A DNA stretch of 21,605 nucleotides from a virus, in IMG/VR virus record IMGVR_UViG_3300043543_000126, positions 1-21,605 of that record; one strand, written 5' to 3'. Position 1 is the first letter of the stretch. Every line of letters begins with the position of its first letter. Positions 8,567 to 15,966 of the stretch are shown here, piece after piece. Under the pieces are notes generated by a model that did not search any database, had not been told where the DNA came from, and saw nothing but the letters and a program-made list of their open reading frames with translations. Made by a program: the position numbers and the translations under genes.

Positions 8567-8580
8567 AGAATCTAGTTTCT
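8567..8580. other. Short AT-rich imperfect palindrome between genes
   Basis: AGAATCTAGTTTCT is symmetric at 12 of 14 positions and lies in the 36-bp gap before the Ig-like gene, one of the few AT-rich patches in the operon. It might be a regulatory or protein-binding site, but nothing else supports a role. Confidence 0.2.
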
Positions 8581-8583
8581 GGA

Positions 8584-8904
8584 TCACGCGAACACGCCGA
8601 AGAAGCTCTCGATCACCCGAGGGTTCACCGCCTCCGTCCCGGCAGGGAATGTCAGCGGTTCTTGCGACCGGATTCCGACGATGATGCGAATCGGCTGAGA
8701 GGCGAGAACCCGCCCGGCCAGCGCCCTGTTGCCCCTGACGGAAAACTTGCCCGCATTGGCCTGCGCCCATGCAACTGCCGCTGCCTTGGTGGCGAACGCC
8801 ACTGCGTAGTCGTAGAGCTTCCCGCCTTCCTCGGTAGGCGTGATTACAGGCTCGATGGGTGCGTTGCTCGTGAGAGCGGGTAGGTCGATGATCTCGATGT
8901 TCAT
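8584..8904 (-). CDS. Hypothetical protein, 106 aa
   Basis: Begins MNIEIIDLPALTSNAP and contains an Ala-rich helix (VAFATKAAAVAWAQANAG), then beta-like strands with GRVLASQPIRIIVGIR. I recognise no family. ATG at 8904 is chosen because it forms an ATGA overlap with the stop of the receptor-binding-like gene, although a start six codons upstream is possible. No strong Shine-Dalgarno is seen, so translational coupling is likely. Its place between two surface-type proteins suggests a virion or assembly role, which is inference only. Confidence 0.6.
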   Translation of the reverse strand: MNIEIIDLPALTSNAPIEPVITPTEEGGKLYDYAVAFATKAAAVAWAQANAGKFSVRGNRALAGRVLASQPIRIIVGIRSQEPLTFPAGTEAVNPRVIESFFGVFA

Positions 8905-9917
8905 GTCGTTGGTACCGCCCATCCAGGGTTGGCTGCGGCCGTCCCGACAGGGTAAAGCCGCAGAAGGGTGACTTCATTATTGCTCGGAGGAATCACTTCC
9001 CGCGCTCCGCCGACGACAGTGACGCCTTCGCGCCATACACCCACACGAGAGTTCAGCGCAAGTTCGTCGTACGTCCCGTCCGGTGCCGGGTAGAACGCCG
9101 ATTCTGCAGCGCGGGTGGTGACAGCTGGCGAGCCGACAAGCGGAAGAATCAGCGAAGAACCGTTGCTGGCCTGTTCTACCTGTATCGGGCCGATTCGCAG
9201 CGTCAGGTCCGCCGGAATACCAACAGCGCGGAACATGCCCAGTGCAGGCGCAATGTTGTTGAGCCCGGAAGAAGTTAGCGTCCTTACCAGCGTCGTGCGC
9301 TGCTCGCGCAGTGGCGCCGAGCCCGGCTCGGGGGCTGAGACCTGAGCGGTGTTCAACGCTGTTTCGCCATCCCGCTCATTCCACCGCAAGAACGGCCCGG
9401 TGAACGGCGCAAAAGCGCCCGCCACCACGCGCCAGAAAAACGTGATCGACCACGTCTGCCCGACTGCTGCCGTGATCGACGTGGCACCCGTGCCCACCTG
9501 GAACTGGATGGCGTTTGTGTTGATGGCGGTGCCACTGTACCGAACGTCAACATAAGGTAGGCCGTCTTCCATGCCGAACCCGACGATCTGCCGCGTGGTG
9601 CCGCTGCCGCTGGGGCTGAAGCTCGCGCCCGTAGGCAAAGTGCCCGGCGTGCCGGTTGCGCCGCCCTCCCATCGCGGGTTGGCCCACGCATTGGTCCGCG
9701 TAGGCTCGATCAGCAGTCCGCGGTACTGACCAGTAACAGGGTCCCACGAGAAGCGCGGCTGATTCACCAGATACTCAGTGAGTTCCAGCGTCGGACCGAA
9801 AGTCCAAGCACGAGAACTGCGCGTGAACGTGACGCTCGACGGAATCCCGCCAGTCGTAGCGTTCACACCCTCAATGCCGGGCTGGATGATGACCGGCTTG
9901 CGATTCAGGATTATCAT
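8901..9917 (-). CDS. Receptor-binding / carbohydrate-binding-like tail protein
   Basis: 338 residues. Residues about 25-80 hold a stretch familiar from phage tail and head-surface proteins: SRAWTFGP, then an RFSWDPVTGQYRGLLIEP strand and TRTN. This usually precedes jelly-roll carbohydrate-binding domains. The middle (about 95-245) is rich in beta strands, including SITFFWRVVAGAF and LRIGPIQVEQ, fitting such a jelly roll. A further beta region ends the protein. It probably sits on the virion surface and binds glycans, but whether it is a fibre, spike or capsid decoration is unclear. GGAGG lies 5 nt before ATG, which forms an ATGA overlap with the 117-residue gene. Confidence 0.65.
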   Translation of the reverse strand: MIILNRKPVIIQPGIEGVNATTGGIPSSVTFTRSSRAWTFGPTLELTEYLVNQPRFSWDPVTGQYRGLLIEPTRTNAWANPRWEGGATGTPGTLPTGASFSPSGSGTTRQIVGFGMEDGLPYVDVRYSGTAINTNAIQFQVGTGATSITAAVGQTWSITFFWRVVAGAFAPFTGPFLRWNERDGETALNTAQVSAPEPGSAPLREQRTTLVRTLTSSGLNNIAPALGMFRAVGIPADLTLRIGPIQVEQASNGSSLILPLVGSPAVTTRAAESAFYPAPDGTYDELALNSRVGVWREGVTVVGGAREVIPPSNNEVTLLRLYPVGTAAANPGWAVPTT

Positions 9918-10267
9918 CCAAACCTCCGAATCGCGTAAGGGATCGTCCGTTCCGCAGCCTGATTCACAGGAAGCGTCAGAGTCCCGCTGCGAATCTGAAG
10001 CTTCTCAGCGCCGGCAGGAATGAGGAACCCGGAGAGCGTGATCGCCCTGGGCGACCCCGACACAGGACCGGCAGCAGAGAGAAATGTCGTCTCGTCCGAC
10101 ACTTCGTACGTCACACCACCGAGAACCACACGGTAGGTGATGTTCGCAGTAGTCCACGTACCGGGAACGTACAGCGTGAGAAGCTGAACTTCCGGAATCG
10201 GGACCGCCTGCGACAACGACTGTCCGCTCGGGATGACGAAGCTGCCAGTGATGATGTCGAGCGCCAT
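9914..10267 (-). CDS. Small beta-sandwich phage protein, 117 aa
   Basis: After MALDIITGSF the pattern is strands separated by short turns: VIPSGQSLSQAVPI, LLTLYVPGTWTTANITYRVV, VTYEVSD, PRAITLSGFLIPAG and LQIRSGT. Small proteins with this order (an 'ultimately bound by W-T' strand followed by L-x-RSGT) are common in phages and have no known function. They are often near capsid or tail-surface genes. ATG at 10267 is chosen over an upstream in-frame start because AAGGA lies 7 nt before it and because the longer form would run into the DUF6321-like gene. Confidence 0.6.
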   Translation of the reverse strand: MALDIITGSFVIPSGQSLSQAVPIPEVQLLTLYVPGTWTTANITYRVVLGGVTYEVSDETTFLSAAGPVSGSPRAITLSGFLIPAGAEKLQIRSGTLTLPVNQAAERTIPYAIRRFG

Positions 10268-10296
10268 GTTGGAATCCTTCTCCTCGCCCCGGCTGC

Positions 10297-10551
10297 CTAG
10301 CACTTCCAGGCGCGAAGGGCCTTGTTGATCCTGCTGTTCGGGTCGCGCGCCGTCTTCTCGCTGGTCAGCTTCGCCTTCATACCCTTCATCCTGGCACAGA
10401 ACGAGTCTCGGCGCGGGCCGCCTTCCGGCTGCGGAGGCTTCAGCCCCGGCTTGTCGGGGTTCGCCCGGTTGTAGGATGCTCGCCCCTTGGCGTTCAAGCC
10501 GCCTTCAGGGTTCTTGCCTTCCTTGCGGGTCCAGGCAGGCGACTTCGCCAT
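10297..10551 (-). CDS. DUF6321-like small basic protein
   Basis: 84 residues, very basic. It starts MAKSPAWTRKEGKNPEGGLN, continues AKGRASYNRAN with Lys/Pro-rich spacer, then RRDSFCARMKGMKAKLTS and a closing DPNSRINKALRAWKC. I recognise this K-x-PEGGLNAKGRxSYN and SFCARMKGMK combination from a widespread phage family annotated DUF6321, whose role is unknown. The basic character suggests nucleic acid binding. ATG at 10551 overlaps the stop of the Rz1-like gene by one base (TGATG). An in-frame GTG one codon upstream also exists. Confidence 0.72.
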   Translation of the reverse strand: MAKSPAWTRKEGKNPEGGLNAKGRASYNRANPDKPGLKPPQPEGGPRRDSFCARMKGMKAKLTSEKTARDPNSRINKALRAWKC

Positions 10552-10781
10552 CACGGCCTCCGCGCGTCGTTAGGACGCCACCCACAGTGAGCCGCCCCAG
10601 CTTCGTTGTTGGCGAGAATGTTCCTCGCCGTCTCAGCAGTCAGCACGTCCTCGGCGGTCACATAGACCGGCCGGAACAGAACGCAGGCCGTATCAACGGC
10701 TCCACCTGTCCCGCAAGCGGCTAACAGGATCGGGCTCAGCAGCCACAGCGGTGTCCACCTGAGCTCTCGTCTGCGCGACAT
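10551..10781 (-). CDS. Rz1-like outer-membrane lipoprotein (o-spanin candidate)
   Basis: 76 residues. A basic N-terminus and hydrophobic stretch (WTPLWLLSPILL) lead to a lipobox, LAAC with Cys at residue 23, so it should be a lipoprotein. The mature part has FRPVYVTAEDVLTAETARNILANNEAG and a second Cys, the form seen in many small phage lipoproteins next to Rz genes. Its first 89 bases overlap the Rz-like gene in another frame, the classic Rz/Rz1 arrangement. It is not Pro-rich as lambda Rz1 is, so a spanin role is inferred from position. AAGGA lies 11 nt before ATG. Confidence 0.65.
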   Translation of the reverse strand: MSRRRELRWTPLWLLSPILLAACGTGGAVDTACVLFRPVYVTAEDVLTAETARNILANNEAGAAHCGWRPNDARRP

Positions 10782-10938
10782 GGATAAGAGTGTCCTTCTG
10801 CTTGCTCTGTTCCTGGGCGCGGCCCTGCGCCCGCCCCTGCATGAGAGTGGACCACCACACGGCCCACGCCGCCGCCAGAACGACGCCGACGATGGCGACG
10901 TAGCGACCGATCTTGGTGCCCATGATCCAGGCGATCAT
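10693..10938 (-). CDS. Rz-like inner-membrane spanin candidate
   Basis: 81 residues with one N-terminal membrane segment (about 13-31, YVAIVGVVLAAAWAVWW) followed by a polar helix rich in Gln, Arg and Ala. This is the shape of an i-spanin, which spans the periplasm to meet an outer-membrane lipoprotein and fuses the two membranes at lysis. ATG at 10938 forms an ATGA overlap with the upstream gene; a start five codons later (MGTKIG) is also possible. The periplasmic part is short, and no coiled-coil heptads stand out. The overlapping lipoprotein gene supports the assignment. Confidence 0.6.
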   Translation of the reverse strand: MIAWIMGTKIGRYVAIVGVVLAAAWAVWWSTLMQGRAQGRAQEQSKQKDTLIHVAQTRAQVDTAVAAEPDPVSRLRDRWSR

Positions 10939-11222
10939 GCGAGCCACCACAGGATTCCCGCCCACACCAGAATCGGCCCGAGCGCATCCATCTGCGACTG
11001 ACGGGGCCACGTCCAGGGGGTGAACGGAACGAGCCAATCCTCGCCCTTTGAGCGGGAATCGGCGGCCTGCGCGTCGCGTCCCTCCCGCCCCAGGTAGTAA
11101 GCCACCCCGAAGGCGGCCCCCGCCAAGGGGGCACCAAGAAGGAGGAACGGCAGGCCCATGAGGACCGACATGCCCGCGTGGGCGAACGGGGAGACGAGAC
11201 GTTCGAGAGGAGCGGATTCCAC
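10935..11222 (-). CDS. Two-span membrane protein in the lysis block
   Basis: 95 residues with two hydrophobic segments, about 19-43 (VLMGLPFLLLGAPLAGAAFGVAYYLG) and the C-terminal ALGPILVWAGILWWL. A polar, Trp-rich part between them contains the phrase WLVPFTPWTWPRQSQMD. I know this pattern from unnamed membrane proteins next to phage lysis genes. A holin role is possible but not shown. The start is GTG at 11222, with AGGAG 7 nt upstream and just after the lysin stop. The stop overlaps the Rz-like start. Confidence 0.6.
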   Translation of the reverse strand: MESAPLERLVSPFAHAGMSVLMGLPFLLLGAPLAGAAFGVAYYLGREGRDAQAADSRSKGEDWLVPFTPWTWPRQSQMDALGPILVWAGILWWLA

Positions 11223-11223
11223 G

Positions 11224-11865
11224 TCAGTTCTCCTTCGCCTTGCGGAGCCGCTTGCTGGCGATCCAGTAGATGCCCAGGGACACCGCCGCCACGATCAGCG
11301 CCAGCGCCACCGGGACGGGGACGGCACCGAGGGAGGTCAGAACCGTGCCGATGGCGCTGACGCCGCCGACCAGAAGCCCCTGGTCCACCGCACCCTGCAC
11401 AGTGCCCGTCTGCGCCGCTTCGCGCATCGTCTCGGGCTCCTCCTTCGGCACGCCGGGCGGCCAGCGGTAGGCCACCACCTGCGATTTGTTGTACGGCGCG
11501 ATGGAGACGCGATTGTTCTGATTCCCGCCCAGGAGCAGAATCTTGTCGCCGCGCTCGCCCATGTAGAACCCGACGTGACCGCCGCCCTGCCGGTTGAACA
11601 CGACGATGCAGCCGTGTTGCGGGCGTTCGAGGCGCTGGCCGTAGTTCGCAAAGTCCAGGGCTCGCGCTGTGTTCGGGTTCGGGAATCCTGCCTGACGCAC
11701 GACCCAGGACACAAACGAGGCGCACCACGGCGTCTCGTCATCCTTGGCGGCGAGACTCGTGGATTGGTGGTATTCCACGATGCGCGGGTTGTGGTCGCTG
11801 CCTGCGATCTCCTGCTGGCCGACTTCGTTGAGCGCGATGGTGAGCCAGTTGTGGGTGCTGCTCAT
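11224..11865 (-). CDS. Endolysin, TIGR02594-type Cys peptidase/amidase, with C-terminal membrane anchor
   Basis: 213 residues. The N-terminal domain shows the TIGR02594/CHAP-like pattern: NP-x-I-V-x-Y (27-32), DDETPWCASFVSW with the likely nucleophile Cys48, GHVGFYMG with the likely His97, and LLGGNQNN at 111-118. It should cut peptide or amide bonds in peptidoglycan. Unlike a plain soluble lysin it continues into hydrophobic segments at about 164-182 and 185-203, ending in the basic tail KRLRKAKEN. So it may be anchored in the inner membrane or act partly as its own holin. A Shine-Dalgarno (AGGAG, 6 nt before ATG) overlaps the upstream stop. Assignment is by motif recall. Confidence 0.8.
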   Translation of the reverse strand: MSSTHNWLTIALNEVGQQEIAGSDHNPRIVEYHQSTSLAAKDDETPWCASFVSWVVRQAGFPNPNTARALDFANYGQRLERPQHGCIVVFNRQGGGHVGFYMGERGDKILLLGGNQNNRVSIAPYNKSQVVAYRWPPGVPKEEPETMREAAQTGTVQGAVDQGLLVGGVSAIGTVLTSLGAVPVPVALALIVAAVSLGIYWIASKRLRKAKEN

Positions 11866-11874
11866 GTCGTTCTC

Positions 11875-12201
11875 CTAAAGTCCCAGGGCCTTGAGAACAT
11901 AATAGCCGATCAACGCCACGCTGCCACCGCTTATGCTTGACGCCGCAGCGACGGCTGAAGCGGGCGTGGGGTTCGACACGGCGACGGTCGAAGCAGACTG
12001 ATTTATGTGTGAGTTGATTGAGACGGTCAGCGTCGCCACCGTCTCCGACAAGCGGATGACGGTCTTGGTCAGTTCCTTCAAATCCTCGTCGGTGCGCGTG
12101 TGGCGCTCGGCAGATGCGCGGGAGTGATCCGCGAGGCGCGCTTCGAGGGCGCGCAGCCGTTCGCGGATTCCAGACAGATCGGATAGCTCTTGTTGCGTCA
12201 T
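11875..12201 (-). CDS. Coiled-coil protein with weak C-terminal membrane segment (holin-like candidate)
   Basis: 108 residues. Residues about 5-70 form a long heptad-rich helix (IRERLRALEARLADHS, then LKELTKTVIRLSETVATL). After an Ala/Ser/Pro linker the C-terminus has a hydrophobic stretch, GGSVALIGYYVLKALGL. This shape recalls small XhlA-type lysis proteins, in which a coiled coil sits before one membrane span. The position directly upstream of the endolysin fits. The hydrophobic segment is short and Ser/Gly-containing, so a soluble accessory role is also possible. The gene begins as an ATGA overlap with the chaperone-like gene. Confidence 0.6.
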   Translation of the reverse strand: MTQQELSDLSGIRERLRALEARLADHSRASAERHTRTDEDLKELTKTVIRLSETVATLTVSINSHINQSASTVAVSNPTPASAVAAASSISGGSVALIGYYVLKALGL

Positions 12202-12716
12202 GGTGCGCTCACGGCTCCATAAGTTGCAGCTTCAGTGAACCACTGGTCTAGTTGCGCGTCCGTGATCGTCTCCATGGACACGGCAAGAGCGAACAGTGGA
12301 TCACTCCGGTAGAAGTCCACCGCCGTCGCCCACATGATCCGCGCGTCGGTCTGCTGCGGTTCAGGCAAAGCGGCGAACATCGGCTCCAGGGCGGGCGGGA
12401 TGGACCCCGTACGCGCTGCGTCCAGCGCCTCGGCTGGTGTGGCGAACGGGGTGCGCGCGAGCATCCGGAAGAACTGCTGGCGTGAGATGGAACGGGGAAC
12501 AGCCGGAGCTACGGGCGAGGGCGGCTCGTAAGGGGCGATTGCGCCGTACGCGCCCGCCACAGCGGCGGCAAAAATCGCTCGGCCGTGTTCTTCGGGATCG
12601 TTCTGCGACGCAGTGAACGGCAGAGGATCGGGGTAGCGATCCCATGTGATCGTCATGTCAATGGCCGTACCTTCGGCGTTGGCCCACCGGAGATTCTGTG
12701 CGGATTGAAGAATCAT
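12198..12716 (-). CDS. Tail fibre assembly / chaperone-like protein
   Basis: 172 residues from ATG at 12716, the start right after the fibre stop (1-bp gap), with AGGA 9 nt upstream. An earlier in-frame ATG at 12749 would overlap the fibre gene. The C-terminal half has a signature seen in many proteins encoded just behind phage fibres: ISRQQFFRMLARTPFATPAEALDAA, then a GSIPPALEPMFAALPEPQQTDARI segment and F-x-RSDPLFALAVSMETITDAQLDQWF. Such proteins are thought to help fold or attach the fibre, and this gene directly follows the fibre-like gene. The N-terminal part has a beta-like ITWDRYPDPLPFTAS stretch of unknown role. Confidence 0.7.
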   Translation of the reverse strand: MILQSAQNLRWANAEGTAIDMTITWDRYPDPLPFTASQNDPEEHGRAIFAAAVAGAYGAIAPYEPPSPVAPAVPRSISRQQFFRMLARTPFATPAEALDAARTGSIPPALEPMFAALPEPQQTDARIMWATAVDFYRSDPLFALAVSMETITDAQLDQWFTEAATYGAVSAP

Positions 12717-12717
12717 G

Positions 12718-13902
12718 TCACGAAATCCTAAGCCAGAGGGTGGCAGCATCGCCAGAAGCTAAAGGTGGATCGCTGTAATCTGTCGCGCTCCGCCTACCCA
12801 TGCAGCGCCACGTCCCGCTAGGAGTGCCACTTGCGTTTGTGAACGAAGCTGACTGTGTGATCGCGCCCGCGTACCTCAAGCTGCTGCCTGCGAGCGTGGC
12901 ACCCGCTTCGTAAGTCGCAGTGTTCTGCGGTTGAAGGAACGCATATGTGCCGACTGCGCCAACAGCGGCTCCTGCCATCAGCGCCAAGATATTCGCTGTG
13001 GTTTGGGACGCAGCTATCGCTGCGTCCATCTGCGACTTGCGAACCGCCTCGTTCGCGCCCACCGCATCCGCACCAAGCGACACCGCCCCCGACGTGGTGA
13101 CGAGCCCAGTGGCACGGTTGATGGTGACTACCGCGCCGATGTCGCCGCCCGCATCGTCGGCACGGCGAATGGAAAAATTGGAACCGGCGTTGCTGCCAGT
13201 CTCCGAATCGCCGGTCATGCCGATCATCCACCGCAGCGAACCGCTGCGGTGGATAGCCACGCGCCCAAAACTGGTGCCCGTGGCATTTATCACGAACTGC
13301 GGTGTCGGTCGCTCATAGGTCAACCCGTTGCCTGTGAAGACGGTCGGCTGATCCGGTCGAGCATACCGCGCATCGCACGCATCACGATTCATCGCATGTC
13401 CGCCAGCCGTAGCAGCTGGAACGGTCTGAACAGCCGTGAAGTTGTTGTTGACGTTCTTCAGCGCGTAGTTGGTGAAATTCGACATGCGGAGCGTGCCGCT
13501 GGAGAACTCCAGGCCGGACCCTAGGGCGATAGCCTCTGCGATTCCGGTTCCGGACGAGAATCGACCCAACAATTGATTCTGCGCAATAGTCTTGGGCCCC
13601 TGAACGAACCGATCCATCGTGCCTGCGGTTGCAAGCATCTGCACGGCGGACCCCGCAGGAAACGCTTGCGCCGTCGTGCCTTCCTGGGCGCGGAGGACAG
13701 TGAGAACATCCGCAGCGCGCCCGGTGCAGTGCATGACTTCGCGCGTCGTGCCCGACTGCACGACAATCACGAACACCTGCCCAGCCGCAGGGTTCGGAAA
13801 GCGCGCGCCGTGCCCGGCGGACACGGTCAGAGTGGTAGCGCCAGCCGATATGCCGGAATCCAGCACCGATACGGCGATGTTTGCGAACAGGAACTCCGTC
13901 AT
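12718..13902 (-). CDS. Tail fibre-like protein, 394 aa
   Basis: The N-terminal part (about 1-110) has a beta strand set with LTVSAGHGARFP and EVMHCTGRAADVLTVLRAQEGTTA, familiar from phage fibre attachment regions. A central YALKNVNNNF, then GGHAMNRDACDARYA (170-184) matches the segments often seen in fibre shafts. The C-terminus contains YEAGATLAGSSLRYAG and SGTPSGTWRCMGR, the receptor-binding tip style of many short fibres. It is followed by a chaperone-like gene, which supports a fibre. The host receptor cannot be predicted. It starts 3 bp after the upstream stop, with GGAG 8 nt before ATG. Confidence 0.75.
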   Translation of the reverse strand: MTEFLFANIAVSVLDSGISAGATTLTVSAGHGARFPNPAAGQVFVIVVQSGTTREVMHCTGRAADVLTVLRAQEGTTAQAFPAGSAVQMLATAGTMDRFVQGPKTIAQNQLLGRFSSGTGIAEAIALGSGLEFSSGTLRMSNFTNYALKNVNNNFTAVQTVPAATAGGHAMNRDACDARYARPDQPTVFTGNGLTYERPTPQFVINATGTSFGRVAIHRSGSLRWMIGMTGDSETGSNAGSNFSIRRADDAGGDIGAVVTINRATGLVTTSGAVSLGADAVGANEAVRKSQMDAAIAASQTTANILALMAGAAVGAVGTYAFLQPQNTATYEAGATLAGSSLRYAGAITQSASFTNASGTPSGTWRCMGRRSATDYSDPPLASGDAATLWLRIS

Positions 13903-13905
13903 GGA

Positions 13906-14556
13906 TCAGGCTCCGAATCGTGGAAAGCGCCAGGGCGCATTGCGGTTCGACCGCCCAGCCTTGGCTGCGGCGCGCGCTGACGACATGATGGAGTGGAATC
14001 GCGCTACGTGGAATCGGACGAGCAGGGCGTTCGACCACGGCTTGGCATCCATGGCATGGAGCCGCCCAAGCGTGCCGGATACGAGCGCATCGGTGTACGG
14101 CAGCGCGGGAGAAGGAATCTCCGTTAGCGGAAGCGAAGGGTCGGCCGTCATCGCCAGCAATGCGTAAACGTTCCCGCCCGATTGAGCCGGTGCGGGCGAC
14201 ACCCGCAAGTGCGTCCCGCCGGCAAGCTCCACACGTGCGGGCTCGCCAGTCCCGGCATTGATGCGGGACAGTTCGGCCGCGAGGTCCACGGCGAGTGTGA
14301 GTGGGGACTTGTCGTTCCACGCCCCAAGAATCGTCTGCGCGACGAACGCGGGATTCACCACGTTCAGCTGAATCTGATAGTCGGTCTGACCCTGGATAAG
14401 ATTCACCGTCTCGACATGCCGCCAAACCTGGGTGAACGACAGGAACTCCTGAAGCGTCCAGCGAAGCTCTTGGTCCATCAGTTCATCGGTGAGATTCCCG
14501 ATGCGGGACTTCAGAGCCCTGCGGACAGAATCGAGTGCGAGGGCGTTCGTGCTCAT
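13906..14556 (-). CDS. Head-tail connector / adaptor-like protein, 216 aa
   Basis: Begins MSTNALALDSVRRALKSRIGNLTDELMDQELRWTLQEFLSFTQVW, an N-terminal helix pair typical of adaptor proteins that dock under the portal. Beta strands follow (TVNLIQGQTDYQIQLNV). A central and C-terminal helical part follows with many small residues, ending in the basic RSNRNAPWRFPRFGA. The gene sits directly after a DUF6682-like adaptor and before the fibre gene, which suits a tail accessory or stopper. GGGAGG lies 5 nt before ATG, and it overlaps the upstream gene as ATGA. Family name not certain. Confidence 0.65.
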   Translation of the reverse strand: MSTNALALDSVRRALKSRIGNLTDELMDQELRWTLQEFLSFTQVWRHVETVNLIQGQTDYQIQLNVVNPAFVAQTILGAWNDKSPLTLAVDLAAELSRINAGTGEPARVELAGGTHLRVSPAPAQSGGNVYALLAMTADPSLPLTEIPSPALPYTDALVSGTLGRLHAMDAKPWSNALLVRFHVARFHSIMSSARAAAKAGRSNRNAPWRFPRFGA

Positions 14557-14897
14557 CCGGCCCTCCCGACAAGCGCGGTGGTGAACGCCTGAACCATCGC
14601 AATCGCCCGACTGTCCTGCGAGTGCTTGTCTTCACGAAGCTCCGCGCGCCCGACCACATAGTTCACGACTTGCGGGCGAAGGAATCCGGGGAGCGGGAGC
14701 GTGTCGGTCAGCGCGCCCATGACCGGCGGCGCGTCGAGGCCAACCGAAGCGAACAAGTCAGGACGCACCCGATACGCCTCGTCCACCGCGTCCGCGACGT
14801 AGAGAATCAGATCGGCGTCGGTATAGCGAAACGGCTCTCGCCGATCCTGCAATAGCCCCCTGGCGGCGCTGACAATGTCGGAAACCAGAACCGCCAT
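14553..14897 (-). CDS. Head-to-tail adaptor, DUF6682-like
   Basis: 114 residues starting MAVLVSDIVSAARGLLQDRREPFRYTDADLILYVADAVDEAYRVRPDLF. This 'helix, R-x-T-D-x-x-L, helix, RPDLF' opening is what I recall for DUF6682/head-tail adaptor proteins of podoviruses, which fit to the portal ring. The rest is helical and ends LRPQVVNYVVGRAELREDKHSQDSRAIAMVQAF. The start at 14897 is preferred to a longer frame reaching into the coat gene, because AGGAGG stands 6 nt upstream. The stop overlaps the next start (ATGA). It lies 85 bp after the coat gene. Confidence 0.72.
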   Translation of the reverse strand: MAVLVSDIVSAARGLLQDRREPFRYTDADLILYVADAVDEAYRVRPDLFASVGLDAPPVMGALTDTLPLPGFLRPQVVNYVVGRAELREDKHSQDSRAIAMVQAFTTALVGRAG

Positions 14898-14967
14898 CAG
14901 ATTCCTCCTGGGGCTGCGAATCTGGAACAGCCTGGGCCGCCCTGCCCAGTGTAGGACAAGGCAGCCC

Positions 14968-14992
14968 AAAAAGCCAGCCAGATCAGGCAGGC
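14968..14992 (-). terminator. Weak terminator-like hairpin after the coat gene
   Basis: In the - strand RNA a 7-nt arm GCCUGCC pairs with GGCUGGC (one U-U mismatch), the loop UGAUCU contains the coat stop codon, and UUUUU follows. A second candidate lies just beyond (14934-14967): GGGCUGCC pairs with GGCGGCCC across an 18-nt loop, without a U-run. The first resembles a partial terminator behind a strongly expressed capsid gene. Confidence 0.4.
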
Positions 14993-15966
14993 GGGGTGAA
15001 GGCGCCCGCCGCCGGGATGGCGTACAGTTGCGCGTAGGCAGTCGGATCGACGACCTGACGGCCGTAAACCTGGAGCCCGCGCATCCGATCCGCGAAGGAC
15101 GACTCGCCACGGATGACGTCGAGCTTCGTCATCTGCGATGCGAACGTCAGCGCGTTCTTGTGGCCAGCATAGATGTACGTCGCGCCGTCCGCATCGTTGC
15201 CGCCCACACCGTCCGTCGCCGAGGTCGGCAGCAGGTTGGACGAGTAGAGCGTGAAGCGGTCCACCATGCCCAGGCGACCATTCCGCATGACAGACGTGGA
15301 GTCGCCAACGAGCGACGCATCACGCAGGTCCGAGCGCTTCAGCAGCGACGCGGCCCAGGCCGGCATGACGATCCAGCGTCCCGTCTCCGGAACGTTCTGC
15401 TCGTCCAGCACCTGCCCGAGAAACACGATGTAGTCGAGGATGTTGTTCCGCGAAAGCTGGACCGGCGCACCGTTCGTGCCAAGGTTCAAGTTCTGCGAGA
15501 TGCGGCCCGCGCCGGTGCCACGGTTGCGCACCGCCGCCTTGTTGACCAGGAAGACGAGAACATCACGATCGATCTCGATCTTCATCTGCTCGGAGGCTTC
15601 CGCCGCCCACTCGTCAGTGATCTTGACGTCCATCTGCTTCTTGAGGACGTCGTCGATCTCCATGCCGAAGTACTTGCCCTGGTCGATGTTCATCTCGACG
15701 AGGCCGATGGACGGGCGCTCGTAGATCAGACCCATGTGGGACTCGTAGTTCCGGATGGTAATGGCCGGACGCTGGCGCATCTTCACCTTGTCGCCGTAGT
15801 TCTTGATCTCACCCTCATATTCGGTGTTCGAGATCGCGGCGAGAACGGTGGTGTCGTAGAACTTCTGGATGAACTTGCCCGACCAGATTTCGGGGATGAA
15901 GACCCCCGAGTATGCCGGGTTCGGGTTGGACCCCGCGTACGGGGACGATGCGACAGGAAACGGCAC
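14983..15966 (-). CDS. Major capsid (coat) protein
   Basis: 327 residues. It reads like an HK97-fold coat: an N-terminal arm (SGVFIPEIWSGKFIQKFYDTTVLAAISNTEYEGEIKNYGDKVKMRQRP), a beta hairpin with ITIRNYESHM, then a long helix of LVEMNIDQGKYFGMEIDDVLKKQMDVKITDEWAAEASEQMKIEIDR, and a Pro/Leu-rich C-terminal region with TGRWIVMPAWAASLL and VYGRQVVDPTAYAQLYA. The 'E-N-x-D-x-G-K-Y-F-x-x-x-I-D-D' helix is what I associate with P22- and N4-like coat proteins. The start is a GTG with AAGGAGG 5 nt upstream, and it lies inside a hairpin (see 15962-15996). It lies after the scaffold gene. The whole gene has no GA(A/T)TC site, unlike its neighbours. Confidence 0.9.
   Translation of the reverse strand: MPFPVASSPYAGSNPNPAYSGVFIPEIWSGKFIQKFYDTTVLAAISNTEYEGEIKNYGDKVKMRQRPAITIRNYESHMGLIYERPSIGLVEMNIDQGKYFGMEIDDVLKKQMDVKITDEWAAEASEQMKIEIDRDVLVFLVNKAAVRNRGTGAGRISQNLNLGTNGAPVQLSRNNILDYIVFLGQVLDEQNVPETGRWIVMPAWAASLLKRSDLRDASLVGDSTSVMRNGRLGMVDRFTLYSSNLLPTSATDGVGGNDADGATYIYAGHKNALTFASQMTKLDVIRGESSFADRMRGLQVYGRQVVDPTAYAQLYAIPAAGAFTPPA

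Noticed and set aside
14898-15110. N-terminal extension of the DUF6682-like adaptor into the coat gene
   Set aside because: AGGAGG before ATG at 14897 fits the shorter form, and the extension is shadow-like.
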